A stretch of DNA of 52,435 nt from NCBI GenBank assembly GCA_947066955.1, contig CAMTAF010000011.1, forward strand, positions 1 to 52,435, read 5' to 3'. The stretch comes from an uncultured Hungatella sp. (GTDB lineage Bacteria > Bacillota > Clostridia > Lachnospirales > Lachnospiraceae). The notes under the pieces were generated by a model. It did not search any database, was not told the origin of the DNA, and was given only the letters and a program-made list of their open reading frames with translations. The translations under genes were made by a program, and so were the position numbers. How positions within the stretch are numbered: position 1 is the stretch's first letter; every line of letters starts with the position of its first letter. Shown here one piece after another: positions 33,876 through 43,544 of the stretch.

Positions 33876-34712
33876 ATGGGAGAAATGCTGCTGATTGTGT
33901 TATGCCTGATCTTGTCTGGTTTCCGGGTGTCTGCGGTCGAGACACCACCTGTTTTTTCTCAGAAAGACGACAGTTATTTTACCACCACTGTCCGGGGAAA
34001 GCTTAAGGAAGATATGCCGGAGTTCTCTTTTGACATAGAGGCATGTTTTGACAGCGGAAGTTCCACCTATCAAGTCAGATCTGTCACGGTTCGCGACGAG
34101 GAAGGAATCCGGCAGACCATCTCCGTGCCGGAGCTGAGTTTGTTTGGGCAGACCGCCGTATGGCTGGATCAGGAGGAGTGTATGGGACTGGAGCTGGAGG
34201 ACGTGAATTTCGACGGCTACAAGGATATCCGCCTTTTTGACACAGTCAATGGAAATTATCTCCTGGAATGGATTTACCTGGTTTGGAACCCGGACAGGGA
34301 ACAGTTTGTCCATGACCCTAAGTTAAGTGAGATACCTCTGGCAACTTTCGACCAAGAGGATCAGCTGATCTACGGTACAGGAAGAGGCGGGGCTGCCCGT
34401 CATTACTATTATACCTATGAGTATCTGGACGGGGAACCGGTGATGATCCGGGAAGAGTGGAGTATCTATCTGGATGACCCGGATCCTGAGATCGTAAAGC
34501 GCTGTCTTGTGGGGACTTCCGTTGATCCGGCAACAGTGGAAGTCTACCATGAGACGGTTCAGGAACGGAATCCGGATACAGGGGAGATGGAATTGGCAGA
34601 GGACAAGTTTGTCTTTCTCACAACACAGACAGCCGGCTGGACTGTGGTGACACAGGTGCAGGCCGGGTCAGAGACAGGAAAGCTTTTGATGGAAGAGGAA
34701 TGGAAACCTTGA
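33876..34712 (+). CDS. Secreted protein, XAC2610-like
   Basis: A 278-aa exported protein with a signal peptide (LLIVLCLILSGFRVSAVE). The segment LEDVNFDGYKDIRLFDTVNG followed by YLVWNPDREQFV is the pattern of the XAC2610 group, a calcium-loop-containing periplasmic or surface domain; some members inhibit lysozyme-like enzymes. The start at 33876 has GGAGGGAGG upstream. It is convergent with the large LRR protein gene. Confidence 0.75.
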   Translation: MGEMLLIVLCLILSGFRVSAVETPPVFSQKDDSYFTTTVRGKLKEDMPEFSFDIEACFDSGSSTYQVRSVTVRDEEGIRQTISVPELSLFGQTAVWLDQEECMGLELEDVNFDGYKDIRLFDTVNGNYLLEWIYLVWNPDREQFVHDPKLSEIPLATFDQEDQLIYGTGRGGAARHYYYTYEYLDGEPVMIREEWSIYLDDPDPEIVKRCLVGTSVDPATVEVYHETVQERNPDTGEMELAEDKFVFLTTQTAGWTVVTQVQAGSETGKLLMEEEWKP

Positions 34713-34728
34713 AAGGCAGAGCCTTTTT
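34712..34728 (+). terminator. Terminator of the XAC2610-like gene
   Basis: AAAGGC-AGA-GCCTTT followed by TT, starting on the last base of the stop codon. Confidence 0.7.
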
Positions 34729-34774
34729 GCGCACAAGCCCCAAAGAGAGGTTTGTCGGCAAAAGCTGACCAAGG

Positions 34775-34810
34775 CCCGGCGCGGGCAGGGAAGAAGCCTT
34801 CCCTGCCGAT
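34775..34810. repeat. Dispersed repeat family 3, copy 2, with terminator-like stem
   Basis: CCCGGCGCGG followed by a perfect 10-bp stem (GGCAGGGAAG at 34784-34793, CTTCCCTGCC at 34798-34807) and a 4-nt loop. It matches the element at 30018-30062. It sits between convergent genes, right after the stop of the LRR protein gene on the minus strand, and could act as its terminator although no T-run follows. Confidence 0.6.
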
Positions 34811-34813
34811 CTC

Positions 34814-37800
34814 CTAGGTAATCCAGGCTCCGTCCGCTCCCACTGCATAGCCGTCAGGCGTCCTGGTGTCCACCGCCATGGCTCCGTCCGGATACAGATA
34901 ATACCATTTTCCTCCATCTAAAATCCAGCCTGTGGCCATTGCGCCGTCTGGGTTTAAGTAATACCATATGCCGGAGAGCTGAATCCAGCCTGTGGCCATG
35001 ATTCCGTCTGCTCCCAGATAATACCAGCGGTCCCAGATCCACGCCCAGCCTGTAACCAGGGCTCCTGACCCGGGCGCTGAGTAATACCACCGGCCGCCTA
35101 AGAAAATCCAGCCTTCCATCATATAACCTTCCTGGTCAAAACGGTAGACAGCCCCGTTGATTCTGGCCCATTGGTCTCTTGGATAGCTCTTATCCGGCTT
35201 TTCCAGCCACCATCCCTTATCGTCTCTTCTCCACACGCCTGTGAGGACAGCCGCCGCGCCGGGGGCGTCGCTGCCTGGAACCGACGTAAAACCGCCCGGA
35301 GCTCCGGAGTTCCCCTTGGAGCCTCCCGGACCGCCGTTTCCGCCGGATCCGCTGCCGCCGGAACTGCTGCTTCCGCCGGAGCCACCGCTTCCGCCGCCGG
35401 AACTGCTGCTTCCGCCTCCGGAGCTGCTGCCTCCGCCAGAGCCGCTGCTTCCGCCGGATCCACCGCTTCCGCCGCCAGAGCCACTGCTCCCGCCGGAGCC
35501 GCCGGTTCCTCCGCCAGAGCCACCGCTTCCGCCGCCGGACCCGCCGATTCCGCCAGTGCCGCCGATTCCACCAGAGCCCCCTCCGGTTCCTTCACTTCCG
35601 GTTCCGCTGGAATCTCCTCCGGAATCAGATCCGCCGCCTCCTTCTGAGCCGCCGGTTTCTCCCGTCCCGCCGCTGTTCCCGCTGTCTCCGCCCTCGGTTC
35701 CGTCCCCGGAGCTTCCGCTGTCTCCGCCCTCATCTCCGCTTCCGTCCCCGGATCCTCCGCTGTTTTCGCCGCTGCTGCCTTCATCTCCGTTTTCCGCCCC
35801 GCTGCCGTCTCCATGATCCCCGCCGGAGCCCTCTTCTTTTCCTCCGCCGGTATCATTTCCATCTCCCTTATCGCCTTCGCCGGCTCCTTCCCCGGTTCCG
35901 TCTTCCCCGGCGCCGCTGTCTCCTTCCGGTCCTCCTCCCGGGTCTTTTTCTCCATCCTCATCGGTCTTCTTTTCTCCCAGGACGGTCTTGTCTACTTTCA
36001 GTTCCCGGATATCATCGGGGCATTGGGCAGGGAAGGCATAGAAGGTCAGGGTGCTGCCGTCTGTAACGTACCAGATCACCTGGCCGTTGTATACCACAGG
36101 CTGACAGTCTGAAAGACTTCCCTGAAAGGTTCCTGTCTCTCCGCCGCCCAGCCGTCTGCCCTCACCATCAAGAAAAACCACTCTCACGGTATCGGTAAAA
36201 TCCATATTGTGGTAAGAGGGGTTCTTGGGATACGTGACAATCTCTCCCCACATCAGGGCGAACAGGCTGTCGGAGATCTTGACCAAAGCCGGATTCCCCC
36301 CGCAGGCGCTCTCCCCCTCTTTATAATCCGTAATCTGTATGACCTTTCCTTCCCCTTTGGGGTCTTCCTTGTCGATGACGGACAGGTACACGTTGTAGGT
36401 GCGGCTGTCCTGAAAATTTTCCTGGTCTATGGAGGTCCACGCTGTCAGATAAGATTGATCCGAGGCTTCCAGCCCTCCTACCATGACGCCTGTGTAATTT
36501 TCCCCATCCATTCCTGTAATGTCCAGAAGCCTCCGGCGGACTATGGGGGTGTCCTCCATATCCTGCCACGGGTAACAACCCAGGATCACCGCCCTGGCGG
36601 GAAAGGCGTCCGCCTGGTCCACGGTGATGACCCTGTCGCCGTCTGCCTTTATAAACTGATTAAAGGAATGGGAGGAATAGCTGTTGGACTCCCTGTAAGC
36701 AGCCCTAGCCGCTGCCATTGCCTCTGTGTTCACAATAATCGTCATGTTGGTCTGATGGTGGTTTCCGTCCGGCGCCAGGTATTCCTCATGGGAGGTGTGA
36801 ATGTAGAGGTAAGGCCCCTTTTTATCCATACGGAGATTTCCGGCAGTAAAGGGGATCGTGGTATCCAGGCCGTAAAGGCTCAGGGAATCAAGGCGCTCCA
36901 TATTTTTCGTGTACCTGACAACCCGGACCACCTCCGCGTCGTCCCTCTCTTCCGGGTTTTTCTGTCCAAAAACGATGTAGAACTCTTCCCCGTCTTCAAA
37001 GAAACCGCCGAACACAGGCAGCTCCATGGGAACCTCCCAGCTTCTCATAAACTGAAAGGCCGGGCTGTATTCCTCGATGAGAAGCCGGCGGAGCTCTACC
37101 ACATACTCTGTCCGAAACAGGGTCCCGGCCTCTCCCTCCCACAGATTGGACCATGTGGTCCTCACAGGGAAATTGCCGTAGTTCTGCCGGTGAATGTTGC
37201 TGCTGATGACGCTGCCCGCGCTGTCCATCTGTTCAAGGGGAACAGCCGCCACGTCTGCCGTCTTTTCATAAATGAACTGGGTTGCCGGGGGAAATGAGGC
37301 CTGGGCCAGGAAATCCACAGTCTCCGGTATCACCACCGATGTAATGGATGTGTCGGTAAATGCCCCTCTCCCAATGTGGACAAGCCCCTTTGGAAGCTTA
37401 ATCTCCGCCAGGCTGAGACAATAGTTGAATGCATGAGTCCCAATCTTTTTAAGGCTGTCCGGCAGCTCCACGGCCACAAGATTTTTACAGCTGGCAAAGG
37501 CGCTTCTCCCGATGGCAGTGATCCCGTCTTGAATAATGATTCTTTTTATAGTATCCTCGATGGCGATCCAGCCTGTATTCCAGTTTTCCCCGGGGTCCTC
37601 CTCCCCCTCTACATGGGCCTGCCCCATATCCGGAATCTCCCCGTCCCCGCTGACAGTCATGACCCCGGCCTTTGTGACCACCCATTGCAGATGAGCGCTG
37701 TAGGTATCTTTTGCCACCGGCGTGGTATCTTTTAATTTGGGGCAGGCGGAAAACGCGCCCCCCTCGATGGTAACCACGCTGTCCGCCATGGTTACATCCT

Positions 37801-38758
37801 CCAGGCTGGCACAGGCAGCGAAGGCGCCGTACCGGATAGCTGCCACAGACTGGGGTATCCGAATCTCTGTAAGGCTTTCGCAGTACCTGAACGCGAATCT
37901 CCCGATGGAGGTAAGCCCTGATGGCAGAGTAACCTTTAAAACATTTTCACAACCGTCAAAAGCATAATCCCCCACCGTGGTGATTCCATCCTCCACGATA
38001 ATCTCTTCAATCTGATCCCCTGAGGAGAACCAGCCAAAATCAACCCAGCTTGTTCCGTCAGGCATGGGGCCTGTTCCTTCCACGGTCAGGGTTCCATCCC
38101 TGTCCAGTTTCCACCCCACATCGCCGTCACACACTCCCCGGCACAGGGGGATATGATCCGGAAGCCGGGGACAGCCCTCGAAGGCTCCCGCTCCAATAGA
38201 AACCACCGTGTCCGGCAATACAATATTCTCCAAACTCGAACACCGGAAAAACGCGTGCTCACCGATGTGGGTCACGCTTTCCGGTATAACCAGGCTTGTC
38301 AGGTTGGTGTTGTCGCAAAATAAATACTCGCCGATTCCGGTCACCCCATCCTCGATGACGATCTCCTGAATCTTGTCTCTGAAAGAATACCAGGGGAGCT
38401 CAAAATACCGGTAATTCCCCGGGATATCCCCTTTCCCGGCGATGGTCAGAAGGCCCTCATCCAGGGTCCACTTAAAACCTCCCCCGTACTCTCCCTCTTT
38501 TGCCGTCCCGTCCCTCTGATTTAACAGGCTGTGGGTCAGATCCTCAAAGAAATTGGAACTGGTAGCCGGCCGCATCCCGCCGCCTTCCTCCTCTGTCCGG
38601 CTCTGCCCATAAGCGGCGGCCTGACCCGGACTCCCCTCAGCGCCGGCAGCTGCCCCTGTGAGCACCTCTGTCCCCACCATGACAAATGCCGCAAGTACCG
38701 CTGCCCTGGCACGCAGCCTCTCTGTTCTCCGAAACCGCCCCCTATACTTCCTTTTCAC
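34814..38758 (-). CDS. Large surface protein: BspA-type LRRs, Gly/Ser stalk, wall-binding repeats
   Basis: A 1314-aa exported protein starting at a GTG with AAGGAGGGG upstream. A basic N-terminus and signal peptide end near GAAAGAEG. Residues about 80-490 hold two to three blocks of BspA-type leucine-rich repeats (LTSLVIPESVTHIGEHAFFRC, LTEIRIPQSVAAIRYGAFAAC). Residues 500-930 form a beta-rich region that may be a propeller. About 934-1165 is a low-complexity Gly/Ser/Asp stalk. The end (about 1170-1314) has Trp/Tyr-rich choline-binding-like repeats (GWIFLGGRWYYSAPGSG, TGWIQLSGIWYYLNPDG). It likely displays an adhesive LRR domain on the cell wall. Confidence 0.92.
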   Translation of the reverse strand: MKRKYRGRFRRTERLRARAAVLAAFVMVGTEVLTGAAAGAEGSPGQAAAYGQSRTEEEGGGMRPATSSNFFEDLTHSLLNQRDGTAKEGEYGGGFKWTLDEGLLTIAGKGDIPGNYRYFELPWYSFRDKIQEIVIEDGVTGIGEYLFCDNTNLTSLVIPESVTHIGEHAFFRCSSLENIVLPDTVVSIGAGAFEGCPRLPDHIPLCRGVCDGDVGWKLDRDGTLTVEGTGPMPDGTSWVDFGWFSSGDQIEEIIVEDGITTVGDYAFDGCENVLKVTLPSGLTSIGRFAFRYCESLTEIRIPQSVAAIRYGAFAACASLEDVTMADSVVTIEGGAFSACPKLKDTTPVAKDTYSAHLQWVVTKAGVMTVSGDGEIPDMGQAHVEGEEDPGENWNTGWIAIEDTIKRIIIQDGITAIGRSAFASCKNLVAVELPDSLKKIGTHAFNYCLSLAEIKLPKGLVHIGRGAFTDTSITSVVIPETVDFLAQASFPPATQFIYEKTADVAAVPLEQMDSAGSVISSNIHRQNYGNFPVRTTWSNLWEGEAGTLFRTEYVVELRRLLIEEYSPAFQFMRSWEVPMELPVFGGFFEDGEEFYIVFGQKNPEERDDAEVVRVVRYTKNMERLDSLSLYGLDTTIPFTAGNLRMDKKGPYLYIHTSHEEYLAPDGNHHQTNMTIIVNTEAMAAARAAYRESNSYSSHSFNQFIKADGDRVITVDQADAFPARAVILGCYPWQDMEDTPIVRRRLLDITGMDGENYTGVMVGGLEASDQSYLTAWTSIDQENFQDSRTYNVYLSVIDKEDPKGEGKVIQITDYKEGESACGGNPALVKISDSLFALMWGEIVTYPKNPSYHNMDFTDTVRVVFLDGEGRRLGGGETGTFQGSLSDCQPVVYNGQVIWYVTDGSTLTFYAFPAQCPDDIRELKVDKTVLGEKKTDEDGEKDPGGGPEGDSGAGEDGTGEGAGEGDKGDGNDTGGGKEEGSGGDHGDGSGAENGDEGSSGENSGGSGDGSGDEGGDSGSSGDGTEGGDSGNSGGTGETGGSEGGGGSDSGGDSSGTGSEGTGGGSGGIGGTGGIGGSGGGSGGSGGGTGGSGGSSGSGGGSGGSGGSSGSGGGSSSGGGSSSSGGGSGGSGGSSSSGGSGSGGNGGPGGSKGNSGAPGGFTSVPGSDAPGAAAVLTGVWRRDDKGWWLEKPDKSYPRDQWARINGAVYRFDQEGYMMEGWIFLGGRWYYSAPGSGALVTGWAWIWDRWYYLGADGIMATGWIQLSGIWYYLNPDGAMATGWILDGGKWYYLYPDGAMAVDTRTPDGYAVGADGAWIT

Positions 38759-38853
38759 TGCATGTTCCCCTCCTTATCTTCTCTTAAAATCCCCGTCTCA
38801 CCTCCCAGACGGAGCAGAACCATCCTCTGGCGGTGAAGTTTTCAAGGTAAACC

Positions 38854-38945
38854 TTCATGCGCCCGGCAGCGGACGCGCCACCATCCCATGAAAGCCTGGC
38901 GGGCACACTTGGCATACCTGAATTTAGATCGCCTGCGGCGATGAA
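38854..38945 (-). repeat. Dispersed repeat family 2, copy 2
   Basis: Same 92-bp length and polarity as the copy at 20933-21024. The phoR-like kinase gene ends inside it: its last codons (SSPQAI) and TAA are repeat sequence. Confidence 0.8.
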
Positions 38946-40594
38946 ATTTTTAAAGTAACCTGTACGGCTGTCCCTTCCCCCGGGCTGCTGTGCAGGTCAA
39001 TTTTGCCGTCTAGATACTCTGCGGCGTGTTTGACAATGGAAAGCCCCAAACCTGTTCCCCCTGATTCTTTGGAACGGCTTTTGTCCACACGGTAAAACCG
39101 TTCAAAAATCCTTGCCTGATGTTCCGGCGGTATGCCGATTCCGGAATCCTTTACGGAAATCACGGCTTCTGTCCCCTGTCTGTTTACAGAAACCTCCACC
39201 GTCCCGCCGTCCTTATTATACTTCACAGCATTGTCGCAGAGGTTAAATAGGATTTCTGTCAAAAGCCGCCGGACGCCTTTTACCCAGACCGTCTCCCCTG
39301 TCAGAGTAATCTTGATATTTCTGGCTGCCGCCATATCTGCCAGCCCTGCCGTCACCTCGGACGCCGCTTCATATACATCAATATTTTCAAAAAGCATATC
39401 ACCTCCCTCATCTAACTGAGATAACCGGATAATATCATCAATCAGTGTTACAAGCCTCTCTGTCTCTGTGCGGATACGCTTTACAAAATGTGCCATATCC
39501 TCTGGTTTTACAAGGCCGCTCTCCATTAACTCCGCGCTTCCCATTATGGACTGCAGCGGGGTCTTCAGTTCATGGGATACATTGGCCGTAAATTCCCTCC
39601 TGTTTCTCTCCGCGAAAGCTGCCTCGGTTCTGTCAAAGGCAAGCACAACCGCCCCGATCAGGGAACCGTTTGACTCGATACGGTTGATATGGAGCTGGTA
39701 CTCTTTTCCTTCACGTTCCATGGAGATCTCGCTGTGTCCCTTTGAAAACGCCTCCTGTATCCCGCGGTTCACATTCAGGCTTCTCTCTACTGTTAGAAAA
39801 TCCTCTCCTATGCAGGATTCCTTTGTGTGAAATAATTTAAGGGCAGCGGGATTGATATTCAAAATAATATTTTTTTCATTTAAAAGGACAAGCCCTTCCG
39901 TCATTCCCCGTGTAATCTGTGCAAATTCGTCGTTTTTCCTTTGAAGTTCCCGCAGCTGCATCTCAATCTGCCTGTGCTGCTTATTGATGCGCTTTAATAG
40001 AGGAGCCAGCTCCTCATAGGTATCATTATCCAGGGGTTTTTCCAGATCAAGGCTGTTTAACGGCTCCATAATGTGTTCCGAAATCCGGCCCGCCAGTATT
40101 CCCGATAAAACGAGAGCTGCGGCAATCACAATCAAAATCGGCTGCATCATCCCTAATACAAGAACCCATATGGTAACGCTGCGGACGGAAATTCGAAGTA
40201 CCGAGCCATCCTCCAGCCGCCTTGCGCAGTAGAGGGTTTTTTCCAAGAGCGTTGAGGAATAGCGCAGGCTTTTTCCCTCCCTGCTCTGGAATGCCTGCCG
40301 TATTTCCTCCCTGTCCCCGTGGTTCTCCATACTTTCCTCGTCAGACTGGGTGTCGTATCGAACATCTCCGTTTTCAGACACCCATGTGAAACGATATTGA
40401 TCTGACTGCAAGTCCTCAAGATATTCCTGTCCGATTTTTTCAACAGCTATGACAGCCAAAGACAGCTCATCCTCCAGCTGTTTCTCCTGAACACTGCTAA
40501 AATAGCGGTAGAGCCCTCCCATGATGATCACAAGGCTCGCAATCAGGACAGCCCCCGCCGCAGCCATGATGGATCTAAAAATTTTTTGGGTCAT
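38924..40594 (-). CDS. phoR: Phosphate-regulon sensor histidine kinase
   Basis: A 556-aa membrane kinase. Two membrane segments flank an outer sensor region (about residues 8-30 and 145-170). A HAMP-like linker and a PAS domain (FAQITRGMTEGLVLLNEKNIILNIN) follow, then the HisKA box TANVSHELKTPLQSI, the N box FNLCDNAVKYNKDGG and the lid GGTGLGLSIVKH. Its start overlaps the stop of the regulator gene (ATGA), and it ends the pst-phoU operon, so the assignment to PhoR rests on both domains and context. The last six residues derive from repeat family 2. Confidence 0.92.
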   Translation of the reverse strand: MTQKIFRSIMAAAGAVLIASLVIIMGGLYRYFSSVQEKQLEDELSLAVIAVEKIGQEYLEDLQSDQYRFTWVSENGDVRYDTQSDEESMENHGDREEIRQAFQSREGKSLRYSSTLLEKTLYCARRLEDGSVLRISVRSVTIWVLVLGMMQPILIVIAAALVLSGILAGRISEHIMEPLNSLDLEKPLDNDTYEELAPLLKRINKQHRQIEMQLRELQRKNDEFAQITRGMTEGLVLLNEKNIILNINPAALKLFHTKESCIGEDFLTVERSLNVNRGIQEAFSKGHSEISMEREGKEYQLHINRIESNGSLIGAVVLAFDRTEAAFAERNRREFTANVSHELKTPLQSIMGSAELMESGLVKPEDMAHFVKRIRTETERLVTLIDDIIRLSQLDEGGDMLFENIDVYEAASEVTAGLADMAAARNIKITLTGETVWVKGVRRLLTEILFNLCDNAVKYNKDGGTVEVSVNRQGTEAVISVKDSGIGIPPEHQARIFERFYRVDKSRSKESGGTGLGLSIVKHAAEYLDGKIDLHSSPGEGTAVQVTLKISSPQAI

Positions 40595-41268
40595 GGCTTC
40601 ACCTCTAACCGATAGCCGATGCCCCGCACCGTCTCGATCATTTTGCCGCAATCTCCCAATTTTACACGCAATGTACGGATATGCATATCAACCGTCCTTG
40701 TCTCGCCCACATAATCAGCGCCCCATACATCACTGAAAAGCTGGTCGCGGGTAAAGGCAATGCCTGGGTGAGAAAGAAACAGCCGCAGAAGTTCAAATTC
40801 TTTTAAGGTAAGCTGAACCCTTTCATTGTCAACGGTAACCGTATGTTCATCCAAGTTCACCTCAAGCCTGCCTGCTTTCAAAAGATGTTCTTTCTCCAGG
40901 ACATTGCACCGCCGAAGCACGGCTTTCACGCGGGAGACCATTTCCATCATTCCAAAAGGCTTCACAAGATAATCGTCTGCCCCCAGATCAAGGCTTTGGA
41001 CTTTATCGTACTCCATGCCCTTGGCGGTTGCCATGATAACGGGAATTTTACAGGTATCAGGGCTGCTTTTTAAAAATTTTAACAGCTCCACTCCATTCTC
41101 CCCGGGCAGCATAATATCAAGAATAATCAGATCCGGCTTATCTCCGGATAAAGCGCTGCGAAAAGCCTTTGCATCCGAAAATCCTTCTGCTTCAAAATCA
41201 GTGGAATTAAGGGTATACACTTCGATATCCCGTATACCTGCGTCGTCCTCTACGCACCATACTTTCAT
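40591..41268 (-). CDS. phoB: Phosphate-regulon response regulator
   Basis: A 225-aa OmpR-type regulator that should bind PHO boxes when phosphorylated. It has the acidic pair VEDDAG, phospho-acceptor Asp in LIILDIMLPGENG, lysine in VKPFGM and a winged helix ending VRGIGYRLE. The start at 41268 has CAGGAGAA upstream and overlaps the phoU stop by four bases. Called phoP in Bacillus. Likely target: the repeated TTTACA boxes before pstS at 45312-45351. Confidence 0.93.
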   Translation of the reverse strand: MKVWCVEDDAGIRDIEVYTLNSTDFEAEGFSDAKAFRSALSGDKPDLIILDIMLPGENGVELLKFLKSSPDTCKIPVIMATAKGMEYDKVQSLDLGADDYLVKPFGMMEMVSRVKAVLRRCNVLEKEHLLKAGRLEVNLDEHTVTVDNERVQLTLKEFELLRLFLSHPGIAFTRDQLFSDVWGADYVGETRTVDMHIRTLRVKLGDCGKMIETVRGIGYRLEVKP

Positions 41269-41906
41269 TTTTTGTGTTCTCCTGTCACGGAAAAAGCCAC
41301 CCACTCCGCAATATTTACCGCATGGTCTCCGATACGCTCAAAATATTTGGCAATCATCAGTAAATCCAATGCGTATCCCCCGTCTGCCGGTTTCTCTGCT
41401 ATCAGCTTAATCAATGATGATTTTACCTGTAAAAACAGATCGTCGACCACATCATCACGGCCAATGGCCGTGCCTGCCAGTATGACATCCTTTTTTACAA
41501 AGGCATCAATGCTCTCAGTAACCATCTGGCTTGCCGCGTCTGCCATAAACCGGATCTGTTGGCATTCCGCGCCTGTCCTGCCATCCATAAACGCGATAAT
41601 TTCCCCGATATCCGCTGCCTGTGTTCCGATGCGCTCCATATCGGTAATCATCTTAAGAGCCGCGGAAATCTGCCGCAGATCCCTTGCAACAGGCTGCTGC
41701 TGGAGCAGCAGTTTCAGGCACAACGTTTCTATGGCGCGTTCCATCCGGTTAATTTCCCCGTCAAGGGATAAAACCTTGTCCGTCAGTTTCCCGTCTCCTG
41801 TGGTCAATGCTTTTGAGGCAGCGGCAATGGCTTCCTCACACATGGCTCCCATCTGGGTAAGTTCCTGATTCAGCGTGGCAAGCTGCTCATCAAAACGGCT
41901 TCTCAT
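41265..41906 (-). CDS. phoU: Phosphate transport/regulation protein PhoU
   Basis: A 213-aa soluble protein made of two three-helix bundles with the metal-binding motif pattern E-x3-D-x3 (ALKMITDMERIGTQAADIGE and LMIAKYFERIGDHAVNIAEW). It links PstB activity to PhoR and limits phosphate uptake. It overlaps both neighbours by a few bases, so translation is coupled in the operon. Confidence 0.96.
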   Translation of the reverse strand: MRSRFDEQLATLNQELTQMGAMCEEAIAAASKALTTGDGKLTDKVLSLDGEINRMERAIETLCLKLLLQQQPVARDLRQISAALKMITDMERIGTQAADIGEIIAFMDGRTGAECQQIRFMADAASQMVTESIDAFVKKDVILAGTAIGRDDVVDDLFLQVKSSLIKLIAEKPADGGYALDLLMIAKYFERIGDHAVNIAEWVAFSVTGEHKK

Positions 41907-42661
41907 TATCCAAACCTCCCTGTAATATAATCCTCTGTCCGCTTATCCTTTGGCTGCTCAAACATTTTTTCCGTGTTTCCGTATTCGATTAAATCGCCCA
42001 GGAGGAAGAAAGCCGTATGATCGGAAATCCGCACAGCCTGCTGCATATTGTGCGTCACGATAATAATAGTATACCTTTCTTTCAGTTCCATTGCAAGCTC
42101 CTCAATCTTTGATGTGGAAATGGGGTCAAGGGCGCTTGTGGGCTCATCCATGAGAAGCACATCCGGTTCCACTGCCAGCGCGCGGGCAATGCAAAGCCGC
42201 TGCTGCTGGCCTCCTGACAGCCCCAACGCGGATTTTTTCAGCCTGTCTTTCACTTCATCCCAGATGGCCGCCCCCCGCAGGGACTGCTCGATGATATCAT
42301 CCAGCTTTGCCTTATTCTTGATCCCGTGGGTTCTGGGGCCGTAGGCGATATTGTCATAGATGCTCATGGGAAATGGGTTGGGCTTTTGGAAGACCATGCC
42401 GATGCTGCGGCGGAGCTCATTCACATCCACATTGGCGTCAAAAATATTTTGATTCCTGTAATACACCTCCCCTGTGATCCGCGCCCCGGCCACAAGGTCA
42501 TTCATCCGATTCAGGGATTTGAGAAACGTAGACTTTCCGCACCCAGAAGGGCCGATTAAAGCGGTAATGCTCTGTTCCTCAATTTCTATATTGATATTTT
42601 TCAAAGCCTGCACATTGCCATACCAGAGGCATAAGTCTTTTACTGTCACAATATTGCTCAT
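41906..42661 (-). CDS. pstB: Phosphate ABC transporter ATP-binding protein
   Basis: A 251-aa ATPase energising phosphate import. Walker [20 protein letters not shown], signature [18 protein letters not shown] and Walker [14 protein letters not shown] are intact. The start ATG overlaps the pstA stop by four bases and the stop overlaps the phoU start by one. Confidence 0.98.
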   Translation of the reverse strand: MSNIVTVKDLCLWYGNVQALKNINIEIEEQSITALIGPSGCGKSTFLKSLNRMNDLVAGARITGEVYYRNQNIFDANVDVNELRRSIGMVFQKPNPFPMSIYDNIAYGPRTHGIKNKAKLDDIIEQSLRGAAIWDEVKDRLKKSALGLSGGQQQRLCIARALAVEPDVLLMDEPTSALDPISTSKIEELAMELKERYTIIIVTHNMQQAVRISDHTAFFLLGDLIEYGNTEKMFEQPKDKRTEDYITGRFG

Positions 42662-43539
42662 ATGGTTTTTCCATCACCTTTCTCTGCCCTTTTTTGGAAA
42701 TACCGACCCGCCAGCACAGCCGACAGATTGATGAGCATGGTCAGGATCATCAAGATGGCGGCGATGGCAAAGGCGATTCCAAATTCTCCGTTTTCTTTTG
42801 CGTAGATATACAATGCCACTGTCAGCGTTGCCCCGGGGCTTCCCAGCCCCTCAAAAATCCCGTTCAGGGCGTGGGCAAAGCCCGCCGTGAAAAGAAGCGC
42901 CGCCGATTCCCCGAGAATCCGGCCCACTGACAAAATACAGCCGGTTACGATGCCGTCTACGCAGCCGGGAAGCACAACCGTGTAGATCACCCGCCATTTT
43001 CCAGCCCCCAGTCCGAAAGCCCCCTCGCGGTAGCTCTGGGGCACTGTTTTTAAGCTCTCCTGGGTAGTGCGCATGACTGTGGGAAGATTCATGATCACCA
43101 GGGTAAAGGCTCCCGCTAAGAGAGACGTCTTCATGCCGAAAAACTGGCAGAAAAACAGCATTCCCACAAGGCCGTAGATAATGGACGGAATCCCTGACAG
43201 GGTTTCCGCGGCATACTCGATCATGTCCACAAGTTTTTTATTCCCCGCGTATTCTGTAAGGTAAATGGCAGCGCCCACCCCCAGGGGGAGGACCAGAATC
43301 AAAGTCGCCGCCACAATATAGACCGTATTGAGAATATCCGGCAGGATCCCGATGTGGCCGGACAGATAGCTGGGCTTGGTGGTGAGCAATTCCCACGAAA
43401 CATTGGGCAGCCCTCTCCACAGCACATACCCGATTAAAAACAACACCAGCGCGCAGGTAATGCCGGCGCAGATCCCCATCAGCGCGCCCATGACCATCCT
43501 ATAGGTTCTCCTTCTAAAAGAAATGGATTGTCTTTCCAT
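42658..43539 (-). CDS. pstA: Phosphate ABC transporter permease PstA
   Basis: A 293-aa membrane permease with six hydrophobic segments and the EAA-type loop ([25 protein letters not shown]). The ATG at 43539 is chosen because AAGGAG lies eight bases upstream; a GTG at 43548 overlapping the pstC stop is also possible. Works with PstC as the channel. Confidence 0.96.
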   Translation of the reverse strand: MERQSISFRRRTYRMVMGALMGICAGITCALVLFLIGYVLWRGLPNVSWELLTTKPSYLSGHIGILPDILNTVYIVAATLILVLPLGVGAAIYLTEYAGNKKLVDMIEYAAETLSGIPSIIYGLVGMLFFCQFFGMKTSLLAGAFTLVIMNLPTVMRTTQESLKTVPQSYREGAFGLGAGKWRVIYTVVLPGCVDGIVTGCILSVGRILGESAALLFTAGFAHALNGIFEGLGSPGATLTVALYIYAKENGEFGIAFAIAAILMILTMLINLSAVLAGRYFQKRAEKGDGKTI

Positions 43540-43544
43540 CCCGC

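Noticed and set aside
35300-35800. Possible CRISPR or tandem array in the periodic Gly/Ser-coding DNA
   Set aside because: Repeats are irregular short codon patterns within a coding frame, without uniform spacers.
35119-35961. Long open frames on both strands (280 aa Ala/Glu-rich and 191 aa Pro-rich) over the Gly/Ser stalk
   Set aside because: They are out-of-frame readings of the low-complexity GC-rich repeats of the LRR surface protein; no ribosome site or independent signal.
36209-37297. A 362-aa plus-strand frame opposite the LRR protein
   Set aside because: Antisense shadow with no ribosome site and no recognisable domain.
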